DNA of 64,000 bases from Porodaedalea pini (taxonomy: Eukaryota > Basidiomycota > Agaricomycetes > Hymenochaetales > Hymenochaetaceae): NCBI GenBank assembly GCA_002794775.1, contig NBAY01000033.1, forward strand, positions 62,001-126,000. Direction: 5' to 3'. Each line of letters starts with the position of its first letter. Within the stretch, counting starts at the first letter, position 1. The position numbers were made by a program, and so were the translations under genes. The notes under the pieces are model-generated. The model had not been told where the DNA came from. It saw only the letters and a list, made by a program, of their open reading frames with translations, and did not search any database. Below are positions 45,933-60,000 of this stretch, piece after piece.

Positions 45933-47065
45933 CAGTTAGCACTTGGAGCAGATGTGTGAGTTTGAGAGTCTGGTCCAAGAGCTAGAAGCTTGCCTTTAAC
46001 GAAGCGGGCAAACAGCAGAAAAGGAAAGGCTCGACATACTGTACAGCGTAACCCGATAAAGAACCGGTCGAAAATAGGTCGCAATTGAAAAACGTAACCC
46101 TTATGTAGGTGAAAGAACTAGGCATAAGTCCGAAAGGATTAGTTCACCGATCCATTCCAGATAAGTCATGGAGGTGACGGGACCGTGGGCAGAACCAGGA
46201 GCGTTGGAATGCTCAGTCTGCCTCTGCACATAATGCTACTGATGCAATATTTCAGATTGACTTTTGCGTACTCAAGGACACACCTTTGTGCTTATTTCTT
46301 CAATGGTTGAATGATATCCAAGTTGTCCGAGAGCTCTTTGGGTGTGATGTAAATACCATGCCTTCGTACTTATTCCGAGTCTTACTCTCGACACTTCATA
46401 AGTCGCATTATTATGCAATATCCTGGATGTGCTAGCTGGCGAAAAGATCATGATCAATTCCCGACAGCGAGCAAGTGGTAGTCGTGATAGACCATCATAT
46501 CGAGTACGAGCCATTTGCTTGTGCAAGGATGACAAATGGTTTTGACTAGTTTTGACAGTCAGTAGTTTGGACATTGTTCCCAATGCAGAGTAATTTGACA
46601 GGATAAATCTTTTTGTGAGCAAGATATCAGAAGCTCGAGGGTCGCCGTTCCTTGGATCTGATCGGTAGCGTCTAGACCACGAAAACCCATTTGTATGCGA
46701 AAGCCTAAAAAAGGTATGAAAAAGTATGTAGACCTCGAACTGACATCGACTGCACATTAATATTCGGAAAGACTGCGGATTGGAGTAGCTTTGAGTACCG
46801 TATGGGGAGTGTACGAACATTAAGGGTGGAAACAAAACGAATAGCCTTCGCTAACGCACACTTACATAAGCAATCAGTGCTGTAATTAGGGAGCCACCTA
46901 CAACACCTTCCTAATTGTTCGTACAACGGCCATTGTAGCCGCTCCCAACGACACTTGCATCTTGAGCGTTGTTCTCATCTTCACCATTCCTTACATCAAC
47001 CACTGCCTCACTGGACTCTCTAGCTTAATTTCTTCTACTTCAAGGCTTAAAGCCATTCACGAGCC
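45933..47065. other. Divergent intergenic region
   Basis: Upstream region of the uncharacterised minus-strand gene and of the CSC1-like gene. It holds a 187-codon minus-strand frame (46272-46832) without recognisable domains or flanking exons, which I do not call. The last 150 bases before 47066 are pyrimidine-rich, as expected for a promoter. Confidence 0.4.
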
Positions 47066-50000
47066 ATGATGATTCGGCGCAACGACTCGGACGTGCTGGG
47101 AGACTTCATAGACGAGAACGAGGCTTCGCGGTCGCTGGCGCCCGCAGCCGTCGGTACACAGGTGCTCTTAATGGCCGCAGTCTCTGTACGTACTTGACTG
47201 CATGTCGAAAATCAGAAAGGTCGACTGACGTACTCGGGCGCGGTAGCTTGTAACCGTGCTTGTTTTCAACATTCTTCGGCCTAGGAATAAAGTACGTGTC
47301 TGTCTGTTCAATGGATTCGTATCAAAGGCGCCGGGCAAATGCAATGGTATTGGGAAATACGTGTGTGGTGACGAATTCAAGGACAACGCGAAGAGAAAAT
47401 GCGAAGCAGCATCGTGCTGCATGAGTCTCGTAATCTGCGTCCTCTCGGGGCTTGTACATTTGCCACGCGTCATGAATGCACTCCGATATGTTGTTGGCGT
47501 TACTGATGGCCTCTAAATTGTTGGTTTACAGATCGTTTACGAGCCCAAGGTCAAGTATCATGTCGGTGACAAGAAGCCCCCTAAGATTTCAGAGGGTTTG
47601 TTCGGCTGGCTTCCTCCCCTCATTCACACCAATGAACCCGAGCTGCTCGATAAGATTGGTCTCGATGCCGTTGCGTTCTTGCGTTTCCTGCGCATGATCC
47701 GTTGGCTCTTCACCGCAATAGCCATTATCGCTTGCGGTGCTCTCATTCCCGTCAACGTTGTGTATAACCTCAAAAACGTCAACTCGGCTGGGCGTGACTT
47801 TCTGTCGATGCTTACCCTGCGCGACCTTACGGGTTCTGTTCTTTTCGTTCATGTCGCCGCATCATATGTCTTTACCTTCCTCGTCATGTTCTTCGTCTGG
47901 GTTAACTGGAAACGCATGGTCCAGCTCCGCCTTTCCTGGTTCCGTTCGCCGGAGTACATGCAGTCCTTCTACGCACGCACCCTCATGGTTCAGAAGGTGC
48001 CGAAGAAATACCAGTCAGATGAAGGCATCCGCAGCATTCTCGAGACCGTGCAGGTGCCGTATCCAGCCACGAGTGTTCACATTGGACGTCGCGTCGGACG
48101 ATTGCCAGAGCTTATCGAATTTCACAATGACGCCGTACGCGAGCTCGAGAAGATTCTCGTTCGCTATCTCAAGGGCGGCAAGGTCGGCGCAAAGCGTCCC
48201 ACGATTACCAAGGGCGGCTTTTTGGGTATCGGAGGCAAGAAATACGACGCTATTGACTTCTACACGTGAGAATTCATGCTAGCTTTTGTTATCTATACTG
48301 ACAGCCATCCAGGAACAAGGTCAAGAGGTGTGAAGCCGCCATTGAAGCATATCGCGAGGAGATAGACACGCGTAAGGCTGAAAACTATGGCTTCGCGTCC
48401 ATGGCAGCAGTGCCGTACGCGCACATTGTCGCTCGCATGCTTCGGGACAAGAAACCAAAAGGAACGATTGTGACGCTAGCTCCTAACCCAAAAGACATCG
48501 TAAGACATATGTCTATGATCCCAATGGTTACTCGCTGATAGCGTCCAAAAGATCTGGGAGAACCTTAGCAAGTCCGATGCCACGTTAGCGAGCAAGAAGA
48601 CAATTGGATGGGTATATCTCGCCGTTGTGTGTTTCTTCAACACAATCCCGCTTCTTGTCGTATCTTTCCTTGCCAACTTGGCCTCTGTGCGTGCTTGTCT
48701 AATCCCTCTCTGTCGAGCATCTTATAATATCACATTTTCAGTTGACATCGTATGTTGGTTTCCTGAATAGTTGGTCGAACCATAGCCATGCTACGTTTAC
48801 CATCATTTCTGGTATCCTTCCGCCCGCCGTCGGTGCCTTATTCGGATGGTTCCTGCCTGTTGTCATGCGTTGGCTATCCCGCTTCCAAGGTGCTATCACA
48901 CATTCACGTCTCGACCGTGCCGTTACCGCTCGTTACTTCGCCTTCCTTATCATCTCCCAGCTGTTCATCTTCACGCTGATCGGTGTTATCATCAGTGCGT
49001 TCGCTGAAATTCTGCTTGCGTCAGGCAGAGCTGTGTCTGATTGCATGCTTCTTAGATTCCGTCCAGGAAATCGTTGCGCAGATTGGGAAACACTCGAGCT
49101 TCTCAGAGATCGTCCATAATCTAGACAGTAAGTGCCTTGAATTGTTTCTCACTTTACGAGGAGCTGACGGACTGAATTGGTGTCCAGAACTCCCGGACAC
49201 GATCAACCGCACTTACATCGATCAGGCAAACTACTGGCTCACGTTCTTTCCGTGTGTATTCCTATAATATGACTTACTGTCCATGCTGATAGTGCCGGGT
49301 TTTAGCTTGCGTGGCTTCTTAGCCGTGTTCGACCTCGCTCAGGGACTCCATTTGGTGATTATCTGGGTCAAGACGTGGATATTCGGTCGCACACCGCGCG
49401 ATATTCGTGAGTGGACCCAGCCTCCCGACTTTGAGTATGCGGTCTACTAGTGAGTTTTTTCTGTGTTAAGTCTTGGATACTTGCTGATGTTTTTGTTAGC
49501 TCCAATATTGTATGTCCTTTGGCGAATGAGTAGAAAGGTAATGCGTACTGATGATTTTTTCATAGCTTTTCATGTGTGCTGTTGCCATTATCTTCTCCCC
49601 TCTTGCCCCGCTGGTCCCTCTCGCTGCTGCTATCATTTTCTGGATAAACTCGTTTGTCTACAAGTATCAACTTATGTTTGTCTTCGTCACGAAGGTTGAA
49701 AGTGGTGGAGTAAGTGCTTGTTATGACATTTCTGTGATAAAGATGCTCACTTCTTGAGCAGCGCCTCTGGAATGTTGTGATCAATCGGCTCTTATGGGCG
49801 GTCGTGTTCATGCAGATGCTTATGGTTCTGAGTAAGTCCACTTGCTAGCTCTAGTGTCTTCCTCGTACTCATTTCGTACCTTAGCAATCGGTCTTCAAGA
49901 AGGATGGAAATCCTTCCAATGGATATCGACTCTCCCGCCCATCTTCATGATCTTTGCGTTCAAGGTATATATTGACCGTACATTCCTGCCGAAGTTCAAC

Positions 50001-50892
50001 TGGTACGTTCCCAGCGATGAAGAACTGCGCTTGGCAAAGGTGCATTCGGAGCGAGGGGACGTGCGTGGCGGACGCCTCGAGAAACGTTTCGGCCACCCGG
50101 CTCTGCACGCAGAGCTCTTCACACCGATGTTGCACGCGAAGATGACACCGCTACTTCCGGAGGTGTATCACGGGCGCATTGCCAGCCAGTCAGTGGCGCT
50201 GGATGACTTTGGCGGGCAGAAGATGGAGACGTCTGTCGTCCCAGGTGGCATCAAGATTGCGGCCATTCATCAGGTGCGTGTCTTTCGTCTTGGAGAGAAA
50301 GGAAGCTTTACTTACTAGAACTTTGCGCGCGCAGAACGAACTCGAGTACGACCCAGCATTATACCAACGCGATCGCGGGGAGCTAGATTGGGATCAAAAA
50401 TCGGTTGCGTCTACGACAATGCTCAACGACATCCCAAATCTTCAGCACCAGAAGTCGCAGTTTTATGCCGGTAGTGGCGGAAAGTCACGAGGGCCCACAG
50501 GATACGACGCATATTTGGCGCATGGAACGGCGCACGAAATCGAAATGTCACGGTTCGACGCTACGGGCGGGGACCAGTTGCCCCTACTCGCAGAACAGCA
50601 AGGCTATTCGAGCCGTCCGGGAACGCCAACACCACCCGGGCAAAGTACCACGTCATTACCAGCTTACAACTTTGGGAACTTTGACAACGGGTCACAGACG
50701 AGCATGCCGCCACGCTACCCCCCAGGTGTGCCTCAACCAGCGTACCCGCCGCAGTCACAGCAGGGGATGTATGCGGATCGCGAAGCTTCGGTACACCGCC
50801 CAAGGCCGCCGCGACAGCAGTCGTCATTTGGGGACGGCTCCGCGAACGAGTCGAATACGAATTTCGCAGGCCGCGGGGCACATCGTGTATAG
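47066..50892 (+). CDS. CSC1/OSCA-type calcium-permeable channel (DUF221, RSN1_7TM)
   Basis: Fourteen exons (47066-47185, 47247-47291, 47532-48265, 48313-48499, 48552-48686, 48742-48994, 49056-49127, 49188-49251, 49306-49449, 49500-49509, 49566-49709, 49762-49831, 49885-50273, 50335-50892) give 974 aa. Order: N-terminal late-exocytosis-type segment with a first membrane helix and YEPKVKYHVGDKKPPKIS; two further helices; a cytosolic domain with ARTLMVQKVPKKYQSDEG; then the seven-helix core beginning near SLTSYVGFLNSW, including YYSNILFMCAVAIIFSPLAP and NSFVYKYQLMFVFVTKVESG; and a Pro/Gln-rich cytosolic tail. This is the architecture of fungal Csc1/Rsn1/Phm7-like proteins, relatives of the osmosensitive OSCA channels. 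The tenth exon is only 10 nt and is needed for the frame. The 240-nt second intron is long for this genome. Confidence 0.9.
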
Positions 50893-51393
50893 ACGGCCGG
50901 ACTCTATTGGACCGCGTTCTACTGAACTATTATTTAGTGTTATCTACTATATGTTTCCTTGTTTTCATGTGCTGTGTACAGGCGTGGACCTCTCTTTTTT
51001 TACTTTCCTTCGGCTGTTGGCGGGCGGGAACACACGAGGCAGTTGTACAAGAACCATCACTTCATTTATGACTTTCGAGTGTAGACAGTGCTATAATCTG
51101 AGATTTCTCACCAGCACACTTCGGAGTCGACAGCTCTTTGTTGTTTACGTGAGTGATTTCATCACGTGTTGAGAGGCGTTTTCGCATTGAACAAGGCAGT
51201 TTGTGCAAGAATCAGCGACTGAACGACGACCATCGTCGAGAATCATTGATCAGCCCTAGCAGATCCACTCTTCAACAGCAGCGGCACGTCCTTCGTTTCC
51301 TGCGCCCTCTATCCTCATCATGCTCACAGCCTCGCCCAACAGCCCCATACGACGAGCGGCTGAGGACGTACTTGGTCTTTGGCGCTCACGGCG
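50893..51393. other. Intergenic between channel and uncharacterised gene
   Basis: 3' region of the channel gene and 5' region of the next plus-strand gene; no exon or repeat seen. Confidence 0.4.
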
Positions 51394-54000
51394 ATGCTTC
51401 GAGGGGAGAAGCGCTCGCTGCCCGTTGATGGCCCGTCGGGCGCATCTGGCACGGCGGCTGGCGCTGGCTCCGCGCACAAGAAAGCCAGAGAGAAAATGCC
51501 AGACTTCGACTGGAGCGCAGACAATTATGCACTTACCTGGCGTCTCGTCGACGAGCTGCGCAAGCCGGAGAACAAGAATGTCCTCTTCCCGGATCACGAG
51601 AATATGACTGTGAAGGTGTGTACGCGTTCTGAACTGCTTGGTGATGGACAGGGCTCGGGCTTCAATTCTACAAAATGCCTGGCTCTCCAGAGGGGGCTTC
51701 TGCGAACTGTCTGGGGAGGCGAACTTCACTGGCTTTGTCACCCACCACGAATCCGGACATTGGGCGCTCCCGTGTAGAATGAAGGTGTGTTGACGCGTAA
51801 TTAAGTCGCCGAGAACTTGAACTTACTCTCCTTCTACTTATGGCGTTGAAGCTGTGTAGCTTTATGTTAACGCACCGAAACTGCTCAAGTAACTCGTCTC
51901 CATCGTCGTACACGCCCAAAGAGAGGAATTTGTTGCAAGTCTCGCGTACTCAGTTCACGGAGTGCGGGAAGAAGCCTTGCGTGCGCCACGCGCATGAAGT
52001 TATTGCATGAAATGAGTTTAGGCGGCGTTCATGCTATGTGACGCTCATTTTGCACAGAATGATTCCTAAGAACTGTTTCTGGTTGCCTTGCGGACTCTAG
52101 TTCAGGCTAAAGAATGACTATATGTTGTATACTAACTTTGCATGGCTCTTGCATTTAAGCCTCTTTCTGGCCCTGTCCATCACCAATCTGTACACATATT
52201 TTGTATTCAGACTAACGTCCTCATCTTAGACTGGAGATACAAAAGAGGACGTCTATCGAAGGATTGCGAAGGTCGTACATCCTGAGGCATTTGCTCAGGA
52301 CCAGCAGACCGCCGGATCTCGGATGAAAAACAAGAATGTCGCGTAAGTTTGCTTCTACCCTTCTTGATATCGAGCGATCTCTGAGTGCATGCGTAGCATG
52401 TGGAAAGAGTACTCGGGCTACTGTCGTAGATTGCAGGAGCTTTGTACGACCCATCAAGTTGTCATACCAGCAAATGGACCTGATGAAAGCTTTCCGCAAG
52501 AAGTGCAAGCGGAATGGAGTATGATTATTTCTCTTCATGATATAATTATGCAAATTCACGATCCGACGTGCTTAGGAAAGATCATAATCTCTATGCCCGT
52601 CTTTCAAGCGCTTCGAACTTTCATGCCCGTGCGTCCAGAGGAAAGGCCCAAGGCTCCGACGGTCAAGACACAGCGCGGTGTGTCGAGCTTCCCGCAGCCA
52701 CCACCCGAAGACGAACATGCCGTCGAACACCATCGCGACGGTCTAAACTCGGCTTCCTACCCTGGCCCTGTTCAGTCGCCTTCCATGAAACGAGCGTCGG
52801 TCTCTCGTGACGTGGCTTTAGGCACCGCGGAGGGCCAAAACATAGTAAACGAACAGGAACCTCATGTTCCCTCTCTACTGCAAGTACTTTTTTGATCTTG
52901 CTAACAGTCCGTATGTCTGATGTTCAGTTTAGAAAACTTAGTCTGACAGACTACCTTGAACTACGCCGCTCATACCATGAAGATGTTCGACTGGGCATAT
53001 TTACGCCTTCTGAGACTAAGCTTCGCATCGAAGTCTTGGATAAGCAGAGGTCACAAGCCGAGAGGTGAGTTTGTCTGAAAATCCGGCATATATAACGTCT
53101 TATCTGGTTCCTGCTTCAGCATTCGTTCGATGCCGCCCCCACCTTCATCTTCGGCCTCGACAACGTCGACTTTCAGCCAGTCTCTAACCCCGCAGACTTC
53201 GACTCGTGTCATCGCGCCAGATCCTATGCTTGAACACGAGTATGAAGAGAAAGCGTTGCTTCTGGGCTTCCGCAAGCCCATGCCTCCGCACCCCCTCTCT
53301 CGTCTGACTTTCAAGGAGGTGTTCAAGGCGATCCTCGACCATGCAGCGGAATGCGAACTGCAGGAGTGTCGGCTTGACAGTCGTACGTGTAGCTCGTGCT
53401 TCGACTGCTTCAGGCACTGACATACGATTTTTGGAAAGTTCGCAAGACGCCACAGCTGAGTTTTGTACAGGCGGCGAATCCGCATGAGCTCGGAATGCCG
53501 GTTGAGATCGTCTTCATGACTCGCTCCGGACTAGTCCCGCTAGTTCACCATCCCCTTGCTGCATGTGTGCGATTCCTCTCGCGCAACACGATTCATGCCA
53601 TGGACTTACCGTTGGTGATTCACACTGGTAATGGCTGGGAGACGACGATTTGGGATTTCGCGACTGCGGTTGTTGCAGCGTATGTTGATCCTTTGGATGT
53701 CGTGCAGGCCTAACATGAATGTTCGCTATAGTTCGTTGAGACGCCGTTTGAGCATTGAGGAAATTAAGTCTGTGCAGTCAAATGCACATATCAGATCCGC
53801 CGACCCTGCGTTCAGGCAACAATTCCAACTTCTCAACGAATCTTCAACATTCTTCGATGTGCTGCGCACTGGGTACGTATCTCTGTTGTATCTCTGAGGT
53901 GGAAACTAACGGAGAGTTCCCCAGATTGCTGTCTCCCAACAACTGGGTACCTATGGGCCAAATCGACGACAGTCTGGATCATCAGGTTCCGCAACATTAA
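51394..54000 (+). CDS. Uncharacterised protein with Myb/SANT-like N-terminus
   Basis: Nine exons (51394-51615, 52230-52342, 52397-52518, 52576-52883, 52928-53064, 53120-53382, 53439-53679, 53732-53872, 53925-54000) join in phase to 540 aa. Residues about 35-130 (WSADNYALTWRLVDELRKPE, then EDVYRRIAKVVHPE and MWKEYSGYCRRL) resemble the three-helix Myb/SANT-like module common in agaricomycete proteins, with regularly spaced Trp. The middle is Pro/Ser-rich and holds a conserved-looking LTDYLELRRSYHEDVRLGIF. The C-terminal half (KTPQLSFVQAANPHELGMPV, VFMTRSGLVPLVHHPLAACV, GNGWETTIWDFATAVVAA) has a globular look but matches nothing I know. The first intron would be 614 nt, ten times the usual size, so the first exon might belong to another transcript. 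Confidence 0.6.
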
Positions 54001-57000
54001 TCCTGCTGTGGACACGTTGAAATATATGCAACTCAAAAAAGTTATCATATTCTTTCTCCTTTGCTTCCTACAATGTCTGCTTGCTTTCTCTAGTGTCCTG
54101 TCCTTCTTGTTTTATCTCCCGAATGATCTTATATATGGAGCAGAGCGATATGTTTTCCGGGCTTTCCTCCCTTCACGATGCGTTGCCGTCGAGTTCGGCT
54201 GCGCGCTATGCAGCCCGGAGGTGCAGACGAACTGCTGTCCTGTGTCGTCGCTTGCGAGCGATTACGGAGGGCGACTTTCTGCCATCGCACAACTGTCTGA
54301 GGCCGCGGCACTCGACATCCTTCCTTTCCATCCTCTTGTCCTAGTTTCGTTCGTTGCTCGCCTTGCTTTGTTCGCCTCATACCCCCCCCCCCCCCCCCAC
54401 ATGCTTTCTGTTGCGTTCGAATGGTGCCTTTGCAGTGTCTTTTGGGAAACTCTCATGTCTGTGTTGCTGTGTTGTTCAATGAAAAGTGGGTGAAAAATCA
54501 GCCAATATTAATACGATGAAAGTTCTTAATTTTATTATGTAACGAAGACCACTTTGCGTCGCGTTACGCGCGCCGCACGTGCAACCTCTGGCTAAGAGAC
54601 GCCCAGCTCTTGGCCAATGTCCACTGCCCACCACCATACTTTGCTTGATATGCATTTCCGCTCTTAGTTCTGGAATCTCTTCAGTGCTCTACGAGTAAAG
54701 CATGCGAACAAATTACAAACAGTCTTGATTAGACACGCTCGACGTCGGCGGAGACCTGATCGGGTGAAAGTGCGAATGATCTCGCTAATTCCAGTCACCC
54801 TCATGGTGTAAAATAACTGCCAGGCCCAAACCTGTCCTGCCGATTCTGAATCATGAGCTGGCTCCCAAGATCGTGGATTCTGAACCTGTGCCTCAATTTT
54901 TGCCTATAAAATTCTGGGAAAAAGCATCTCCACTTGGAAGTCATCTTAGGCGGCCGTCCTAAATAGCGAAGACTACGTAGATGATGTAGCGCTTGATTCG
55001 CTGTGGTTTGGAATCTAAGTTCTACAGTCTCTTCATGACGTCGATCTCACTCGGACGACTATGCAGCTTCTACCGAGGTAACGTCGCGAGTTTGATTCCA
55101 AAATCTTTGGCTCCAATCTATCCGCATACTACAACAACGGTGCTTCTTCCTTCGAATCATACACTGGACGTACGATAGAGATCAAGACGCTGTACGACGC
55201 TTGCAGCTACGCACTGCCTGAAACATAGACTCTTCAAATTGAACATGTATCACAATACCAGATAATAATGATATCAAGGTCAGGGCTAGAAAACGTGCAA
55301 CGCTGTACATTGTGGAATCAATCATGCCTCTCCCGTAGCTCCTCATGGACATTTATGGAGTTTACTGTAACCTTCTTTCCTTTCAAAGGCTTCAATTGTC
55401 GAACTAAAGCTCAGGTTGTATCGTCCTATCCGGTTGCATCCGGGAGTAATTCGGTGAATTCTGATGGCTGATCGTAGCTCCTGTGTCCATGGACAGATCT
55501 TTACAGATTTGACTATCCGTGAGGCTCACAAGGTACAACTGGCCCAAGATGGAAGCCTCCGGTGCTTTGACACTTACGCCATGGACGAATCAGCTTGAAG
55601 GGCTGCACGAGCTGCTGCGATTCCCGAAGATTGACGGAACTCCGACAAGAGAGCCGTCCTCTACCGTTCAATGCCGGTCATCGTGGCTCTCAGGCAAGTC
55701 TTCGAGATCTGAGCTAGGGCCCGCGCGATGATATTATCCTTTGAGTTCCGGTAGCAGAACCCACGTGCTCGATCAGCAATGAATAAGAGTGTATCTGTCT
55801 CCCGCGAGCTTTTACAACCGCTCTACAAGGCTTCGACAACTTCAGATGTCTGCTTTTGCGCACGAGAATCGCGTTGGCTCCACTAAGCTCTTTGTGCTGT
55901 GCATATGAAAATCCTGGGGCATGGCGGTAATTGATACGTATGTACATAGGTAAGTATCGGATCCAAATATATCATCGGGAACTGCGAAGTACGCGTAGCT
56001 AACAAGTGGGTTGGGTTCAAGACTGTAACTAGCGCTATACTCTGATTCAATTTGAAAATTGCTTCAGAATCACGGACGAGTATTTTCCTTTAAGCCATGG
56101 AGACAAGCGAGCCTCCGCAATGCAGGGGTTCTTTGACATGACCGAGGAGGCCCCTTGCTCCGTTAAATTTTGGAAAAGAAAGGCGCCTGGCCAAGAAAAG
56201 GACGCACAAGTGGACAATTAGATCAGCCAATCCTAAGGCGCTGCAGGTGTTCATAATCAGGACAATGGAGCGCCAAAGCCCCTTGTTAGTTCCCGACGAC
56301 GAAGCTCCCACCGCCGTCTCGACTTGGTCTGATGAGTGTATTAGTTTCAAGAAAACCAAGATTGTTTCAGCCCGTCGCCGGAGCTCGCTGGCTGTACTCA
56401 ACTCCCTGGATTGATATACGGTACCTTGCATAGATGAAGGCTTTGACAAAAAAGGATAAAACGGATATGCAGTTGTTACGAAGGGGCATCAGAGTATATT
56501 GACATGCATAAAGAACCGGACTTCCCCCTTCCCCCGATTTGATCCAGATACCATCGTGATGCGACAATCCAGTGGAACATATCAGGTTCGTGCTTGCGCG
56601 GCGCTTTCGACTTGAGGACATCCGACATCACCAAATCTCCTATTTTCTTTGATTCTTAAACGCAAGTCATAGTTATTGTATTAGCGCCCACGGAGCAAAT
56701 GATGCAGCTAAACCGTGACAGGCACCTATATAGCCATAGATGTAAAAGGCAACAAAGCACCTTGCAGTGATCAACATTCTGCGATCTAATTAATACAGAC
56801 CATTCATTAACGCCCAAAGGACACTACTGTGAAGGAGTCACGAATAGATCGCGCATGAAGCAGCGAGCGCTAGATACTGCCTCTTTTAAGGCGGCTCAGA
56901 GTCGTGACACTCCTTCGTGTGAAGGGGACTTGATTCAGTGGACACATATACTTCCCATGTATAGAATTTAATATGGAGTTTGGTCCGCATCCGTCAACGG

Positions 57001-60000
57001 GAAATATGTTGGGTAAACCGTCCTTGATTCATATAGATGTTACTTTGTAAAGAGGGGGAAGGAGGAATACGCATGGAAGGGTCAATTGAACGCATTCACT
57101 ACACTCGAAGCGGAAGAGAGCTCGGCTCACTGCATATCGACGCAAACGAACAATAGCCCCAAAGTTCTTGAACCCGCGTTCTGTACGCGGCAGTCTATAC
57201 GTAATTCAGCCGCGGGAAGGATGAAGCGCTCCAGGTCAATGTTCTTCATCCCTTACTGGATTGTCTGCAACCCGGTAGTACTATAACGAACTAGATTTGT
57301 GACGAGCTTCGGGAAAACTGAGTAATTTTTATCGGCGACGAGCACATCTCGACCCCCGACCAATAGGCATCTCGAGCTTACCGCGGATTGCTTTGCGTTC
57401 GATAAGCGCCTTATAAGTTATAGACGCCTTCCGAGTGAGAGGTCTTGACCTGTATATCCATGTTGACGCTCCTCCTGTAGAACGGCCGCTCTTACAGGTA
57501 TGGAAGTGAGCAGCCTAGTACGCAACAACGAGCGCTTCAAGGATAGCAGAAAGGTTCGCAAGTCTGCGGCTTAGATCAGGCGAAAAATCGGAGTTTCAGT
57601 GAACAAGCTTAAGCGATGAAGATGAAGCTGAAATGGAAGCTTGGTATTTTTATTTTTATTGCAATATGCCAGACAAGGGTACCATCAGAGCTACCCTAGA
57701 CTGACATGAAGGGAAAAAATGACAACGTATCTTACAAGCATAGTTGAATCATTCTTGATCACTGTGGAAACTGAACAAGCGCCTCCACCGAGAGCAAGTC
57801 TGCCGCGACGGGTATTCCGGCAAAACCCGAGTAGATTCACGCGTCCCCAGTCTTCACAGGGAGGTTATATCAGTGGAGCAACGCCCGCTGGCTGCTGCCG
57901 AAAGGGTGGAGGGTACTGTAGGAAGGGATGTCGTATGAATCAGCCACGCCGAGCACTGTCCAGCTCCTGATGTGGAGCATGGGGGTACGGCATAAGTTGG
58001 GGTCGTAGGAGCAAAACGTACCACAGAGGGTTGTCTTCTTCAATGAGATTATTAATTGTTGTTCAGTCACATGCATGAGGTGGATAGTCGGTGTGGGTCC
58101 ATTAATATTGTGCATTGTGTGCCGGAGAAGACCAAATATAATTTCATGTCCTGTTCAAACGACAGCCATGGAGATGAGGCTACTGAAACCACACGTCCGA
58201 AGTCTAACCCAAGCTACACCACAGGAGCAGGCCGAGTGCACTGCGATGCAGCCCGGACGTGTTCCGCCATGATCCGTTTGCTCCTGTAAAGGTAGCTTGA
58301 ATGAAAAGCAAGGTGAATAGCCGTCTTAAGCTTGTCGCGGGAAGCCGAGAACCGACCAGATCCTGTTTTATAGAGGGGAAGAAGATGGCAGAATCTGAGA
58401 GATTGCCTGATAGTGCCTATTCTCGCCGTGGGCTGTCCCCAATGGGTTGACTAACCTTCGCGGAGAGCATTCAATGGAAGATATGGATGTGACTGTCTTC
58501 TCGCGAGCGAGCTGGTTCCGAGGCGTCATACAATTGAACATCCAGAAATGAACTGAGCTGAGCTCCCGGATCGGTCGTAGGTTCTGCCAGCTGGACTAAC
58601 TGCAAGGCTAGTGGCATTAATATTGTTAAGACGAACAAGAGTAAGCCTGGTATCAAGGACATTGTCCCTGACATAAAATAATTGTCAGTTGGATGGTAGA
58701 ATGTTGCTCGCCTCCTTCTTCCCGCCTCAAAGCTAGAAAGGTAGATCTTCTTATTGTGCATCTCTAAGGATGGCCAAGCTCCTGACTTTCGACAAGTATG
58801 CGGTAAGTGCGGGATTGGCATGCCTTGCGAGAGAAGAACAAAGCATATCCCCGCGGAACTCGTGAACTGTTGGCTTTTTATCATACTTCTTTGTTGCTGG
58901 TTAAGACTGGGAGCGTTCTGAGCGGAACGGAACCCAGTGAAGGCAGAAGGCAAAAGGTACCGGAAGAGAACCGTACGATTTCAAGCAGATCACAAGAATT
59001 TTTAACACGCAGTATGCACGTTGCGCAAAGCGAAAAGAACAAGGCATGTCTTTATTGACTGGAAGCCTCGGCGCTAATAGGCCAAAGAGGTGTATTTCGT
59101 GGAGGCGTCTTTACCCGTAGCACTTGAAAGATCGCGACCCGTTGGTCATTTTCACAAATAAATCTCGAGGATTAAATTTCAAGCTTGAGCTCCGATGTTG
59201 TCTTGGCTTGCCAATTTTGGGCGACGGGCGAGCCGATGTCCTCGAGGCGTACCACATGTCGTGAAAATTGCATGGCGGAGTGGTGGTTGAACCGGCACGT
59301 CAGGCCCGACTAGTACTCAAAGTCTGATTGTTGGAATCAAGATGGGCTCGAGTATCTTCTATCTGTCATCCGCGTATGTGACCGACGAGCTGTGAGGGCG
59401 CTGTGATGCATGATGTTCTGGCGGTGTTGAACTGCTATAAATTATGATCATCAGGCTTTTCCTTACTAATGGACCGGAAACAGCTGACGGGCACACCCGG
59501 CGATTTCCAAATTTATCGCGTTTTGAAATCGGAAACTGCTTTATGTATCCGTTGGATCTGATTCAAAAATGTTGTTGTTTGGCAGCCGGGCCAATTTCCG
59601 GATTCAGACCGTTTTTTTTTCGCTTTGATAGTAGTTGATTCCTGACGTAATAATATGCTTAGACAAACAAGGTTATTGTTTCTCAAAGGCAAATTTAGCG
59701 GCCTCGAAGTATCGGAATGCCTTGTATTTCACTTCGTGGCCATGCATCGGCTTCTCATGGCAGACGGCGCTGATTCGAATGCATCTGAAATGAAATATAT
59801 CAGAAGACAAAGCCTCCAGGTGGTGCGTCTGTGTCTCACACGGACCTAGGCTTGTGCTTGCATCGTGCCTGCAATGTTGCTTCGCTCTTTCATTGCATCT
59901 CTTCTCTCCACCGTGTATATCGGCATGAACCCGTCTTCTCATTGTCATCTGCGCGCGAAACAAGCTCAAGATCTAGACTTGGCTGAGTGCGCTACCGGAC

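Noticed and set aside
46272..46835. 187-codon minus-strand frame in the divergent intergenic region
   Set aside because: No domain, no hydrophobic pattern and no exon partners; ordinary length for chance in a 1.1-kb gap, though RNA-seq could change this.
54008..54493. 161-codon plus-strand frame including the poly-C run
   Set aside because: A Cys/Leu/Phe-rich translation of a pyrimidine-rich 3' region; the proline run comes only from the homopolymer.
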